Assembly: GCA_041686855.1 (NCBI GenBank)
Contig: JAWLDA010000016.1
Location: forward strand, 1 to 64,000
DNA from: JAWLDA01 sp041686855
GTDB lineage: Bacteria; Bacillota; Limnochordia; DTU080; RSA5
DNA length: 64,000 nucleotides
Direction: 5' to 3'
A program made the translations under genes and the position numbers. The stretch's first letter is position 1. Each line of letters opens with the position of its first letter. Positions 1-7,259 of the stretch are shown here, piece after piece. The notes beneath the pieces are model-generated. The model did no database searches. It was not told the origin of the DNA and was given only the letters and a program-made list of their open reading frames with translations.

Positions 1-62
1 GAATCGGCCTCCGGCTGAGTATCACGAAGCAATCACACGAAAACTTGAGAAACCTACCCCGA

Positions 63-368
63 TCAAGCTATGAGTGTCCAAGAATCGGGGGCTGGACCGA
101 ATGTTCCGCTGACGACACCTTCGTTTTGAGAGAGCTCAAGCTCGCGAAGGGCTTCTCCTTTGGTGAGCGTTGCAATGACACGGTCGATATCAAGCGCGTC
201 CGGATCGATCCCGCCTAGGTCAGCAGCCAAGCTTAGTGCGCCCACCTGTCTTCCTTCCGAGCCATCCAACATCCCACCGCAAGCCGCGGCGAAGATGACA
301 AAGATGAGCGCCACCACGAGACGCCAATGGGACCGTTTACCAAACCCGAACCTCGTACATTGATCCAT
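63..368 (-). CDS. small putative exported (lipo)protein, function unknown
   Basis: A 101-residue reading frame with a positively charged N-terminus (KRSHWR), a hydrophobic stretch at about residues 16-31 and a cysteine right after it (FAAAC-GG), which looks like a signal peptide with a weak lipobox (alanine rather than leucine at -3). An AGGAG sequence lies about 9 bases before the ATG, which supports translation. The remaining 65 or so residues are acidic, with no motif I recognise. It sits at the outer end of the accessory region and is transcribed away from the MNT-HEPN pair. It could be a surface lipoprotein or a secreted peptide; the family is unknown to me. Confidence 0.45.
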   Translation of the reverse strand: MDQCTRFGFGKRSHWRLVVALIFVIFAAACGGMLDGSEGRQVGALSLAADLGGIDPDALDIDRVIATLTKGEALRELELSQNEGVVSGTFGPAPDSWTLIA

Positions 369-391
369 TTACCATCGCTCCTAGACAGTTG

Positions 392-424
392 AAAAGCCCC
401 GCCAACGAGTGACAGGCAGGGGCT
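392..424 (-). terminator. GC-rich hairpin, possible terminator or leader attenuator
   Basis: Nine-base arms AGCCCCGCC and GGCAGGGGCT (one bulged A) can pair around an 11-base loop. On the minus strand the stem is followed by TTTTC, so weak intrinsic termination is possible. It sits just upstream of the ribosome binding site of the small exported-protein gene, so it may act in that leader. Confidence 0.3.
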
Positions 425-670
425 CTTCAAGAATAATGGAGCGCGGGCTCTTAAGAGAGCGGCTTTATTCGCCCTCTGTTTTGAAGTCGCAAAATTTGCG
501 CATGCAAAGACGCGTCCCCCGTTTGACCCCGCACGTATCACGCCAGACGGACAAATCTCCCCCAATTCTGACGAACGGAAGCAATTTCATGGGAAATAGG
601 AGATTTCCTTCTAGGTTGGCAAATTCTGCGAGCTTTTTCCTGACGAACGTATCCAAGCGTGTCGAAGCAA
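425..670. other. intergenic stretch without recognisable gene
   Basis: About 250 bases (part of a 355-base gap) between the small exported-protein gene and the toxin-antitoxin pair. Several short reading frames exist on both strands, but none has a convincing ribosome binding site or recognisable protein character. I see no RNA gene or repeat here. Confidence 0.4.
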
Positions 671-700
671 TTCACAGTCCTTGCACGACCGTGGTAAGAT
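671..700 (+). promoter_or_regulatory. candidate sigma-A promoter of the MNT-HEPN pair
   Basis: TTCACA, an 18-base spacer, then TAAGAT, ending 23 bases before the TTG start of the MNT gene. The -35 and -10 match the vegetative consensus imperfectly (4/6 and 5/6). The position is right for the downstream operon. Confidence 0.4.
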
Positions 701-723
701 GAGGTTAAAGGAGGTCGACCTCG

Positions 724-1011
724 TTGCCCTTGAACACTCAAGTAATAGACCACATCAGGCGAATTGCACCGAGTTACGGAATCGAGAAGGTCTCGATTTT
801 CGGATCACGAGCAAGGGATGACGCTGGGAGTCACAGCGATCTGGATCTTCTCGTTGACGTTAGGCCGGGTACGAGCCTTCTTGACCTCTGCCGATTTCAA
901 AGTGAACTTGAGCAAGAACTGGACGTTGAGGTAGATGTCGTCACAACCAAGAGTCTCCATCCACGTATTAGGGATAAAGTAATGCGAGAGAGAGTGCCCA
1001 TCGTTGAGTGA
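724..1011 (+). CDS. mntA: MNT-domain nucleotidyltransferase antitoxin (MntA type)
   Basis: A 95-residue minimal nucleotidyltransferase. It contains the signature GS-x10-D-x-D (GSRAR...SDLDL, residues about 28-42), which holds two metal-binding aspartates, and a later acidic segment VEVDVV that would supply the third. In MNT-HEPN (type VII) systems the MNT protein modifies the HEPN toxin by adding AMP near its active site and so neutralises it. AAAGGAGGT lies 8 bases before a TTG start, which decided the start. The gene overlaps the HEPN gene by 8 bases, as is usual for these pairs. A family relative (kanamycin nucleotidyltransferase-like) cannot be excluded, but the partner makes the call firm. 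Confidence 0.85.
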   Translation: MPLNTQVIDHIRRIAPSYGIEKVSIFGSRARDDAGSHSDLDLLVDVRPGTSLLDLCRFQSELEQELDVEVDVVTTKSLHPRIRDKVMRERVPIVE

Positions 1012-1357
1012 GCCCCGGGACTACCGCATACAGCTTGACAATATTCTCACGAGCATAGGCAAGGTTCAGAAATACATTCACGGCTTGTCGCTCATCGACT
1101 TTGTCCAAAACGACATGCTTATAGACGCGGTCGCCAAGCGGATCGAAGATATCGGCGACAATGTCAAGGAACTCCCCCAACATCTTACCAACGACCATCC
1201 TTATATCCCGTGGCGAGCAATCGCCAGAATGAGAGATCGCCTTGCGCATCATTATGCTACCGTGGATCCTGAAATCGTCTGGGCCACCGCCCAAAGGGAT
1301 CTCGAAGAACTTGCGGATGCTGTTAGAGGCATCCTGTACAAGCTGGACAGCCATTAG
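1004..1357 (+). CDS. hepT: HEPN-domain RNase toxin (HepT/DUF86 type)
   Basis: A 117-residue, all-helical protein of the DUF86/HEPN family. The RNase signature R-x4-H-x-Y is present as RDRLAHHY near residues 80-90, so the toxin is predicted to be catalytically intact and to cleave RNA (tRNA in characterised relatives). It starts at TTG within the end of the MNT gene, indicating translational coupling. The stop codon lies 25 bases from the left end of the IS3 element, so the insertion did not interrupt it. The pair probably stabilises this accessory region or gives abortive phage defence; that role is inferred from the family. Confidence 0.85.
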   Translation: MSEPRDYRIQLDNILTSIGKVQKYIHGLSLIDFVQNDMLIDAVAKRIEDIGDNVKELPQHLTNDHPYIPWRAIARMRDRLAHHYATVDPEIVWATAQRDLEELADAVRGILYKLDSH

Positions 1358-1382
1358 ATTAGTCGTTCGTCTTGCAGGATTC

Positions 1383-1407
1383 TGAAGTTCCCCCGATTTC
1401 GTGGACA
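1383..1407. repeat. left terminal inverted repeat of the IS3 element
   Basis: 25 bases starting TGAAGTTC and ending TTTCGTGGACA. Its reverse complement pairs with the right terminus, with mismatches only at three positions. This is the end distal to orfA, just after the orfB stop. Confidence 0.8.
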
Positions 1408-1415
1408 GTTTGACG

Positions 1416-2249
1416 CTAGGCGACGGACGTGATCGTAAGAGACCACCTTCTTTCGTAATCGATAGGGTTTAGATATCCTAGAGCGGAGTGACGACGACGG
1501 CGATTGTAAAAGGCTTCGACATGATCGAAGATGCCTCTTCGAAGCACCGATCGGGACGACCATCGGTATCGGTCGAGCAGTTCCGTTTGCAGTGTGGCAA
1601 AGAAGCTCTCGGCCACCGCATTGTCAAGCGCGTCGTCGACGGTACCCAGCGAACCGACGAGACCCGCCTTTTGAAGCGTCTTACCGTATGCGAGGGACGT
1701 GTACTGCGCTCCGTGATCCGAATGGTGAATCAGCCCTCGAGCGGGTCGAGCGGCCGAGATCGCCATATCGACGGCCTCGATGGTCAGCTCCGCCGTGGGC
1801 CTGTCGCCCATAGCCCAACCGACGACTCGACGAGAAAAGGCATCAATGACGGCAGCCATGTAGAGCCATCCTTCTGCCGTTCGGTGTTGCGTGATATCCG
1901 CGACCCAAAGCCGATTTGGCGCCTTCTGAGCAAAGCGGCGCTGCACCAGGTCTGGGGCCGGTGTCCGCCTCAGATCGCGACGGGTGATGCCACGCTGTCG
2001 ACGACGATGGACCCCTTCGAGGCCGGCTTCGCGCATCAGTCGAGCGACCCGTTTGGGAGAGCATCGAACGTTCAACCCCATACGCAACTCGGCATGAACT
2101 CGTGGAGATCCGTACGTGCCTCGACTCTCTTCGTGGATGCGGACGATCTGTTCACGCAACGCCGCATCCTGACGAGCTCTCTGAGACGGTTTGCGATCAC
2201 GCCACGCATAGTAGCCACTGGTGGAGACACCCAGAACACGGCAAAGCAC
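1416..2249 (-). CDS. IS3-family transposase OrfB (DDE integrase domain)
   Basis: 277 residues from the first ATG, with an N-terminal HTH_21 segment (YGSPRVHAEL) and an rve-type DDE core. The catalytic residues are visible as D in VADIT, D in HHSDHGAQYTS and E in NAVAESFFATL, so the enzyme should be active. In this family OrfB is made mainly as an OrfAB fusion: the open frame continues upstream of this ATG to the slippery site at 2339-2345 without a stop. C-terminal RRRRHSALGYLNP is typical. Confidence 0.92.
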   Translation of the reverse strand: MLCRVLGVSTSGYYAWRDRKPSQRARQDAALREQIVRIHEESRGTYGSPRVHAELRMGLNVRCSPKRVARLMREAGLEGVHRRRQRGITRRDLRRTPAPDLVQRRFAQKAPNRLWVADITQHRTAEGWLYMAAVIDAFSRRVVGWAMGDRPTAELTIEAVDMAISAARPARGLIHHSDHGAQYTSLAYGKTLQKAGLVGSLGTVDDALDNAVAESFFATLQTELLDRYRWSSRSVLRRGIFDHVEAFYNRRRRHSALGYLNPIDYERRWSLTITSVA

Positions 2250-2296
2250 GGCAACCGCATGATGGGCCTTCTCGCGATGAACGAACCGAAACGCCG

Positions 2297-2593
2297 TTAT
2301 CGCCTCGGGTCGGTCTCCTGTGCGAAGAAGGCCGCGGCCTTTTTTAATATCTCTCGCTCTTCCTTGAGCTGGCGATTTTCACGACGCAGTCGACGCAATT
2401 CAGCCTGCTCGTCCGTGTTGAGGCCGTTACGTTCTCCCGCATCAATCTCAGCTTGTCGGACCCAATTGCGCAGGGACTGTGGCGCGACGCCTAAGTCCGC
2501 TGCGATCTGCGTTAGCGGCTTCTCGCTCTCGCGTACGAGGCGGACGGCTTCCTCTCGAAACTGGGGTGCGTATGGCGGATTGGTTCGTGGCAT
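2297..2593 (-). CDS. IS3-family transposase OrfA (HTH_Tnp_1)
   Basis: 98 residues: an N-terminal helix-turn-helix (FREEAVRLVRESEKPLTQIAADLGV, paraphrased region residues 12-36) for binding the element ends, followed by a leucine-rich coiled coil (about 60-85) used for multimerisation. The ATG is preceded by GAGGTG about 6 bases away. It ends 48 bases before the first OrfB ATG, and its 3' part overlaps the OrfB frame after the frameshift site. Confidence 0.92.
   Translation of the reverse strand: MPRTNPPYAPQFREEAVRLVRESEKPLTQIAADLGVAPQSLRNWVRQAEIDAGERNGLNTDEQAELRRLRRENRQLKEEREILKKAAAFFAQETDPRR
2339..2345 (-). promoter_or_regulatory. programmed -1 frameshift site (A6G) joining OrfA and OrfB
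   Basis: On the minus strand the heptamer A AAA AAG is phased correctly with the OrfA codons (TTA AAA AAG GCC). This is the canonical IS3 slippery sequence, and a GC-rich segment follows that could form a stimulatory structure. Slipping back one base enters the OrfB frame. Confidence 0.75.
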
Positions 2594-2633
2594 GTGGACA
2601 CCTCTTTCTCAGATTACACTGCTAGATCTTAGG

Positions 2634-2658
2634 TGTCCACGAAAACGGGTGAACTCCA
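2634..2658. repeat. right terminal inverted repeat of the IS3 element
   Basis: 25 bases, inverted partner of the left end; read inward it runs TGGAGTTCACCCG then TTTTCGTGGACA. It lies about 40 bases upstream of orfA and may also carry the weak transposase promoter. Confidence 0.8.
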
Positions 2659-2713
2659 AGTGTGAAAGGGTCGGTTCGAAGCTCCACCCGTGACCCCTAT
2701 ACCAGTAGTGCTT

Positions 2714-3304
2714 TTATCCTACAATGAAATGCGATAGCGACGCGCCCAAATGTCGGCCACCTAATGGCTTCCGCGCTTTTAGCGTAACTTTGGAATTGCA
2801 TATCCAGTTTCCCGATTTCGCGTTATTCAAGTTCCTCTCCAACTGAGTAACATAGTCGCATTTCGGATCAATTCCATGAAATTCCTTGAAGGATTTCCCG
2901 TTCATCGGCCATTCAGTGTGGACGACAATGGCACTCTTACCGCTCGAAGCGCTCAAGGTGAACGAAAAGCTCCGGCGCGTCTCCCCACGCCCCCAGCGTG
3001 TTGATAGGCCCGCCATATAGCTGGCGGTAGGAGGCCGTGGTGTGACGGCAAGAGCCAACGTTGTCACCGATCTCTTCTCCACCACGGCCTCCACGATTTG
3101 GCCCCCGCCCACCAACCTCGCAGAGGCGTCACCTGAGCCTCCTGTTGGCTCTGCAAACTGATGGGCTAACGAGGCTCGGGCGACGCCGGGCGAGGCCCGT
3201 CCGCCCCCAAGGGGCTCCCACCCAACTATTTGCTGGAACGCCTCTTGCACGCATCCCTGCCGCAAATGACGAACCAAAGCCTTCCTTTGGGCCTCGAATC
3301 CCAA
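2714..3304 (-). CDS. uncertain hypothetical reading frame
   Basis: A 196-residue open frame with no motif I recognise. The C-terminal half (after about residue 110) has protein-like composition, while the first half is glycine/alanine/arginine-rich and could be chance coding in GC-rich DNA. The apparent start is TTG with no good ribosome binding site. It lies in the unassigned stretch between the IS element and the repeat cluster. It may be a decayed cargo gene or no gene at all. Confidence 0.25.
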   Translation of the reverse strand: MGFEAQRKALVRHLRQGCVQEAFQQIVGWEPLGGGRASPGVARASLAHQFAEPTGGSGDASARLVGGGQIVEAVVEKRSVTTLALAVTPRPPTASYMAGLSTRWGRGETRRSFSFTLSASSGKSAIVVHTEWPMNGKSFKEFHGIDPKCDYVTQLERNLNNAKSGNWICNSKVTLKARKPLGGRHLGASLSHFIVG

Positions 3305-3328
3305 AACCCATTTTAGATCTTAGACCCG

Positions 3329-3514
3329 CTCTGCAAGTTCTGCAAGTTTCCGAAAGCCGCATAACCAAGCCGTTATACCTGCAGATTCGTGAACTCTGCA
3401 GGTTTCTGCACGTTTCTCATCGACCAAAACCTGTAGAACCTTGCAGAAGTGGTTACTCTGCAGGTATAACCCGCTCTACATGGGCCATTAAGCAAACTTG
3501 CAGAACCTGCAGAG
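3329..3514. repeat. mirror-symmetric repeat cluster upstream of the integrase
   Basis: A 186-base region made of nested inverted repeats sharing one centre near 3421. Outer arms: 3329-3349 and 3494-3514 match in inverted orientation at 20 of 21 positions (core CTGCAAGTT). Middle arms: GTTATACCTGCAGA at 3372-3385 and its exact reverse complement at 3457-3470. Inner arms: 3394-3415 and 3427-3449, related to the outer motif (CTCTGCAGGTTTCTGCA type). The spacers between the arms are not conserved, so this looks like ordered protein-binding sites rather than a simple foldback. Candidates are integrase/excisionase arm sites of an attP-like region, or iterons. It ends 217 bases before the integrase gene. 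Confidence 0.7.
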
Positions 3515-3731
3515 TCGGGTGAGATGTGATCGACTCAAGGCCGGATTGTAACTCCTCGCCCACGATCGCGTTGTACTCGTCAAGAGCACTACAATCGTTC
3601 CCCTACAAGTCAAAAACTTCGTGTTACATCATGCACCGGACTCACACCATCAAGGACAGAGACCCTAATTCTCGGAAGAACTTAAAAGTAACTCAAACAG
3701 CTCAAAGAGGGGCTCGAGGAGGAACTCAGTC
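3515..3731. other. leader region of the integrase gene
   Basis: About 217 bases with no convincing gene between the repeat cluster and the integrase ATG. A GAGGAGG ribosome binding site ends about 9 bases before the start. I see no strong promoter hexamers. Confidence 0.4.
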
Positions 3732-4934
3732 ATGGACGGCTATCTCACGAAGAAAGGGAAGACCTACTACCTTGTCATTTATCAGGGCGTCACCCCGGAA
3801 GGCAAAGAGAAGAGGAAGTGGCTGAAATCCGGCAAGACAAAGCGCGAGGCGGAGGTCTTCAAGGCAAAGACTATGGCCAACTATCACTCAGGTGGTTTTG
3901 TCGAGCCCTCTAGCCTTACGGTAGCGGAATATCTCGGGAGATGGTTGGAAGAAGACGTCCGACTTCGACTACGGCGCAGAACGGTCGAGAGCTACGAACT
4001 CATCGTCAAGGAGCATTTGATACCGGCGCTTGGCCACTATCTGCTTTCGAAACTTCAGCCACTCGATATCCAATCGTATTTCCACATCGCACATCGCAAA
4101 GACGGCCGGGACGGCGAGTTATCTGATCGCACGGTCCATTATCATTTCAGCGTATTACGCCGAGCTCTAAATATGGCAGTCAAGTGGCAATTGATCTCCC
4201 GCAATCCATGTCTGTATGTAGATCCTCCGAAGGCTCGTCGACAGGTCCCGCAAGTCTGGACGCCCGAGCAGGTACTCGTCTTTTGGCAAGCAACCGAAGC
4301 CGCGCATCTAGGATCACTGTTTCGCGCAGCGATTCTCACACGTATGCGACTAGGCGAACTCTTGGCGTTAAGATGGAGCGACATGGACATCCCAAATCAA
4401 GTCGTTCACGTACGACAGGCTCTTGCAAAAGGCGGAAAGCACCCCCGTTTCGAGCGCCCAAAAAGCGAAGCCGGTTTCCGCTCGATCCCTCTTTCCGATG
4501 ACCTACTTGCAGTCTTAACCACACAGCGTAGCTCCCAGGCCGAAGATAGTCGCCTCAGGGGGCCGGCATATGAAGATTACGGCCTCATTTGGCAAACAAC
4601 CAACGGCACCCCCTACATTAGACACAACGTATATCGATCATTTGTCCGTCTATCGAACGCCAACGGGCTTCCGCAGATTCCGTTTCACGCACTTCGGCAT
4701 ACAAACATCAGTCTCATGATCGCCCTTGGCGCCGCCGTGAAAACCGTCTCTTCACTTGCCGGTCACAGCTCTGCATCGTTTACTCTCCATCAGTACGCCC
4801 ATTTCTTCAGACAAGTCGAAATGGAAACAGCCGCATCGTTAGGCCGCTTCCTAAACAGCGGCGACATCTCCAAATCACCCAACGACCAACCTCACGAGGA
4901 AAGTAAGAGTACGCAAAACGTAGAAGACCGGTAG
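3732..4934 (+). CDS. int: tyrosine recombinase / site-specific integrase
   Basis: 400 residues. The N-terminal AP2-like arm-binding segment (about 1-50, KKGKTYYLVIYQG) is followed by a SAM-like core-binding domain (about 60-165) and the catalytic domain (about 180-375). Catalytic residues are visible: R in RMRLGELLALRW, HxxR in HALRHTN, H in GHSSASFTL and the nucleophile Y in HQYAHFF. Length and layout match Tn916/phage-type integrases that insert at tRNA genes. It reads towards, and ends 89 bases from, the 3' end of tRNA-Lys, the usual place for the integrase of an element inserted there. It appears complete and probably functional. Confidence 0.93.
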   Translation: MDGYLTKKGKTYYLVIYQGVTPEGKEKRKWLKSGKTKREAEVFKAKTMANYHSGGFVEPSSLTVAEYLGRWLEEDVRLRLRRRTVESYELIVKEHLIPALGHYLLSKLQPLDIQSYFHIAHRKDGRDGELSDRTVHYHFSVLRRALNMAVKWQLISRNPCLYVDPPKARRQVPQVWTPEQVLVFWQATEAAHLGSLFRAAILTRMRLGELLALRWSDMDIPNQVVHVRQALAKGGKHPRFERPKSEAGFRSIPLSDDLLAVLTTQRSSQAEDSRLRGPAYEDYGLIWQTTNGTPYIRHNVYRSFVRLSNANGLPQIPFHALRHTNISLMIALGAAVKTVSSLAGHSSASFTLHQYAHFFRQVEMETAASLGRFLNSGDISKSPNDQPHEESKSTQNVEDR

Positions 4935-4974
4935 ATAAAAGGCAACAACCGACAAACCGGGAGAAAGACGGTAG

Positions 4975-5018
4975 AAAAAAAGGGCCTCGCCAAGCGATAA
5001 ACGCTTGCGAAACCCTTT
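4975..5018 (-). terminator. intrinsic terminator of the rnpB-tRNA-Lys transcript
   Basis: On the minus strand GGGTTTCGCAAGCG pairs with CGCTTGGCGAGGCCC across a TTTAT loop and is followed by seven Ts. It starts a few bases after the tRNA CCA end and would stop transcription coming through rnpB and the tRNA. Confidence 0.85.
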
Positions 5019-5023
5019 CTAGC

Positions 5024-5099
5024 TGGTGAGCCCGCTGGGATTCGAACCCAGGACACCCGGATTAAAAGTCCGGTGCTCTGCCGGCTGAGCTACGGGCTC
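5024..5099 (-). tRNA. tRNA-Lys (anticodon UUU)
   Basis: A 76-base cloverleaf with CCA encoded. Acceptor stem GAGCCCG/CGGGCTC, D-arm with AGCTCAGCCGGCAGAGC, anticodon loop CTTTTAA (UUU), variable loop GTGTC, and T-arm with GGTTCGAATCC. The 5' end lies only about 12 bases after the predicted end of the RNase P RNA, and a terminator follows the CCA, so the two RNAs are most likely one transcript. Its 3' end faces the integrase gene and is the likely insertion target of the neighbouring element. Confidence 0.97.
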
Positions 5100-5111
5100 A
5101 ATATTCTCTTG

Positions 5112-5496
5112 CTTGCAGGGACGACCACAAAAGCTCAACTGTAAGCCGGATTCTGTAATCGATGGCCATCTATCTCGTGCGACATTTGCCACACGGCCTC
5201 TTCGTAAAGAGGCTGCCCCTACCATATTTTGGGTTGCTCGGTGATGGGGGTTACCGCGTTCCACTTTCACCGTCGCCGGTGAAACTCGTCTCTATGGCCC
5301 TTTTACAGCTACTCCGAACCACGAGGGTCCGTTTTGCATCCGTCGGATCGCTCCGCCCCGCCTTATCGGCGAGCATCAACTTTCTGCATTTGCCTATCAA
5401 GGTAAACGCAGCCGAGTCCGGACTTTCCTCTAACAGCACAGTCAACTGCGCTGTCAGCGACCATCCGTCGTACTTTTGTGCTCTCGCACCTGCAAG
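5112..5496 (-). ncRNA. rnpB: RNase P RNA, bacterial
   Basis: The two universally conserved P4 strands are present: AGAGGAAAGTCCGGACT near the 5' side (about 5411-5430) and ACAGAATCCGGCTTACAG near the 3' side (about 5138-5158). P3 is visible as CAGCGCAGT/CTGTGCTG. The ends pair as P1 (CACAAAAG with CTTTTGTG); a further helix CTTGCAGG/CCTGCAAG extends it, which sets my outer limits. The mature ends could be 10-15 bases shorter. About 385 nt is usual for this RNA. It forms the catalytic core of RNase P, which trims tRNA 5' leaders, including that of the adjacent tRNA-Lys. Confidence 0.95.
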
Positions 5497-5529
5497 AGGT
5501 CAATGACACGAAAGGCCATCGACCAATGT

Positions 5530-5558
5530 ATTATAACACAACTAGAAGCGAACAACAA
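5530..5558 (-). promoter_or_regulatory. sigma-A promoter for rnpB-tRNA-Lys
   Basis: TTGTTG, 17 bases, TATAAT, with transcription expected to start near 5523. The -35 lies within the 3' end of the upstream SLH-protein gene, so rnpB has its own promoter directly at the end of the envelope cluster. Confidence 0.75.
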
Positions 5559-7098
5559 GCTTGGCCTCACCGAGGCTCCGGCTTATCTCCGCATCCTGAT
5601 TTTCGTCGAAGCGCACCATCGAGTACGACGCCAAGAGTGAAGCGTTCTCTCCGAGACGATAGCCGACACCAAAGTCGGCTCCGGCCCTTTGGCCTTGTTC
5701 GACCGTGCTCCAGTGGTATCCGGCCTGCACGGTGCCGTTGCGACCAAAATCATAAGCGACGTCGGCGCCAACCACCGCACTGCTCGACTTAAACGTTCCA
5801 TCAATTGGCGAAGGGACAAGCTCGTACCCAATGCGCACAGAGGTCGATGCGCCCACTTTCACTTCGCCAGAGACCTCCAATCCGTCCGAGCGATCTGCCC
5901 GCTCTTCGGGTGAGAAGGTCGTCGTAGCCTCCCGAAGCTGATCGACGTCAACATTTCTGCGGACGGTTGCCGAAATCCGATTCCGTTCACCTAAAAACGG
6001 AAGGCTCATCAACACCTTCTCCTGAGCCTTCTCGTGTTCCCATTCACCTTGATCCAGACGTAGCCGCTCCAACGCCAACCCAGGGGTCTGAGAGGAGCGT
6101 CCAGCGAAATCTTCGTCATTCACGCTGAGAGGTTGTGACTCCGTCAGATGTGCAAACGCTGTCGTAGAACCGCCCAAAGCGTTGATTTCGAAGCGAAATT
6201 CCCGCACAAGCGCCCGAACATCACTGATCAACATCGACACCAACAACTCACTCTGATCGGACGCCACCACGCCTCGACCCCTCGAGCGCAGGTCGGTCGT
6301 GCCGCCAATCTCCTCACGCAGGCGGATCCACTGGCCGATTACGGAGACGATCGAAGGCTCCGCGTCTTGAAGCGCTTCGTCCACCCCAGGAACCGTCGAG
6401 AGCGACACCGTCGGTTCGAGCGATTCCGCCGCGTCCATATAAAGTGTGTCCAACGCTTCGCGCAGTGTGGCAACGCTTGGCTCGTTCACGAGATGGCCGG
6501 ACGTGTCGGCGTCGAGTCGACTGAGGGCGAGCACATCACTATGCAACGAAGCAAGTCGGCCGCGCAATGGGTCGAGCGAGGCATGAAGCGCTCGTTGGAC
6601 CTGGTTGATGTGTTCTCCAGCCATGTACTGCCCGGGTGACTCAGTGGCGCCCAGCGACTTTCTCTGTATCTCACGGAGCGTCTCTATCTGTCGTTCCGCA
6701 CGTTCCACGTTTACCTGGGCCCGCACGTACAGTGCTGTCACCGGACGTTCCTCCAGGTGTTTAGCGCCGTTCCCTTTACCGGAGAGCCACTCAAGGAACT
6801 CGAGAATCCCCATCACTCTGCGGGCCATCTCGTAGCGGCTACTACTAAAACGGAGAGTCTCGTCGTTATGGCTAAGGCCGTACTTCTCCAGACGCTGGAC
6901 CGCTCGATGCGACCAGTGATCCGGCGATAGATCGGCCATAAGCGATGCAGAAGCGATCGGTGAGAGGAAGAGACAGGCCGCCACGAGGATTAACACGAAT
7001 GCTGCGAATCTGCTGCATAATGAGGTGCGGTTAGGTTGGCTGCAGTAACGATTGCGTCTTAGAGTGTAATGTCTACTACGAAAAATGACGTGGCCCAA
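5542..7098 (-). CDS. SLH-domain outer-membrane protein (OmpM-like tether)
   Basis: About 518 residues. A hydrophobic signal segment (about 30-50, FAAFVLILVAACLF) is followed by one SLH domain (about 55-100, DLSPDHWSHRAVQRLEKYGL), a long helical region that is probably coiled, and about 140 C-terminal residues of alternating amphipathic strands ending in VVRF. This is the layout of diderm Bacillota proteins whose SLH domain binds the cell wall while a beta barrel sits in the outer membrane. I chose the TTG at 7098 because GGAGGAGG lies 5 bases upstream; a GTG at 7116 is possible. It is the last gene of the envelope cluster. The barrel is short, so a trimeric barrel or other anchor is possible. 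Confidence 0.75.
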   Translation of the reverse strand: MGHVIFRSRHYTLRRNRYCSQPNRTSLCSRFAAFVLILVAACLFLSPIASASLMADLSPDHWSHRAVQRLEKYGLSHNDETLRFSSSRYEMARRVMGILEFLEWLSGKGNGAKHLEERPVTALYVRAQVNVERAERQIETLREIQRKSLGATESPGQYMAGEHINQVQRALHASLDPLRGRLASLHSDVLALSRLDADTSGHLVNEPSVATLREALDTLYMDAAESLEPTVSLSTVPGVDEALQDAEPSIVSVIGQWIRLREEIGGTTDLRSRGRGVVASDQSELLVSMLISDVRALVREFRFEINALGGSTTAFAHLTESQPLSVNDEDFAGRSSQTPGLALERLRLDQGEWEHEKAQEKVLMSLPFLGERNRISATVRRNVDVDQLREATTTFSPEERADRSDGLEVSGEVKVGASTSVRIGYELVPSPIDGTFKSSSAVVGADVAYDFGRNGTVQAGYHWSTVEQGQRAGADFGVGYRLGENASLLASYSMVRFDENQDAEISRSLGEAKLVVRF

Positions 7099-7124
7099 CC
7101 TGTCCTCCTCCCCCACCGAGCCGA

Positions 7125-7143
7125 CTGACCCTTGAGGGGTCAG
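7125..7143. promoter_or_regulatory. small perfect hairpin before the SLH-protein gene
   Basis: Perfect 7-base arms CTGACCC and GGGTCAG around a 5-base loop, ending about 15 bases upstream of the GGAGGAGG ribosome binding site. There is no T-run, so it is more likely a leader structure or mRNA processing site than a terminator. Confidence 0.35.
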
Positions 7144-7259
7144 CCATTCACCACTTCCACCGCTCTAGTGTACGCTCCTGCCCAGCTAGAGCCGCAGTTT
7201 ATGGGAGTGATTCCAAGTTGCTCCCGCCAGGACACCACAGCGGTTACCCCAGACCTAAC

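Larger units (their letters stand above)
1383..2658 (-). mobile_element. IS3-family insertion sequence, apparently complete
   Basis: About 1276 bases bounded by 25-base imperfect terminal inverted repeats (22 of 25 match) beginning TG and ending CA, the usual IS3-family termini. It carries orfA and orfB on the minus strand in overlapping frames with an A6G slippery site. I could not find a clear 3-4 base target duplication (left flank ...ATTC, right flank AGTG...), so either the insertion is old or a rearrangement occurred at one end. Confidence 0.88.

Noticed and set aside
233..565. 110-residue minus-strand frame
   Set aside because: It overlaps the better-supported small exported-protein gene, has no ribosome binding site and no protein-like pattern.
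579..579. An entry in the findings list at this single position
   Set aside because: It carries no observation and has interest 0; it should be ignored.
2669..2690. GGTTCGAA core resembling a tRNA T-loop, possible attachment-site copy
   Set aside because: Only 8 bases match the tRNA-Lys T-arm and the flanks do not pair, so I do not regard it as the duplicated 3' end of the tRNA. No convincing second att site is in the window.
1488..2693. 401-residue plus-strand frame across the IS element
   Set aside because: It is the antisense of the intact transposase genes, which have catalytic motifs and a correct frameshift site.
3329..3514. Repeat cluster as a MITE or simple foldback
   Set aside because: The spacers between arms are unrelated, and no target duplication or transposon-like termini flank it, so protein-binding sites fit better.
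3061..3522. 153-residue plus-strand frame
   Set aside because: Proline/arginine-rich, opposite to another frame and running through the repeat cluster; looks like chance coding.
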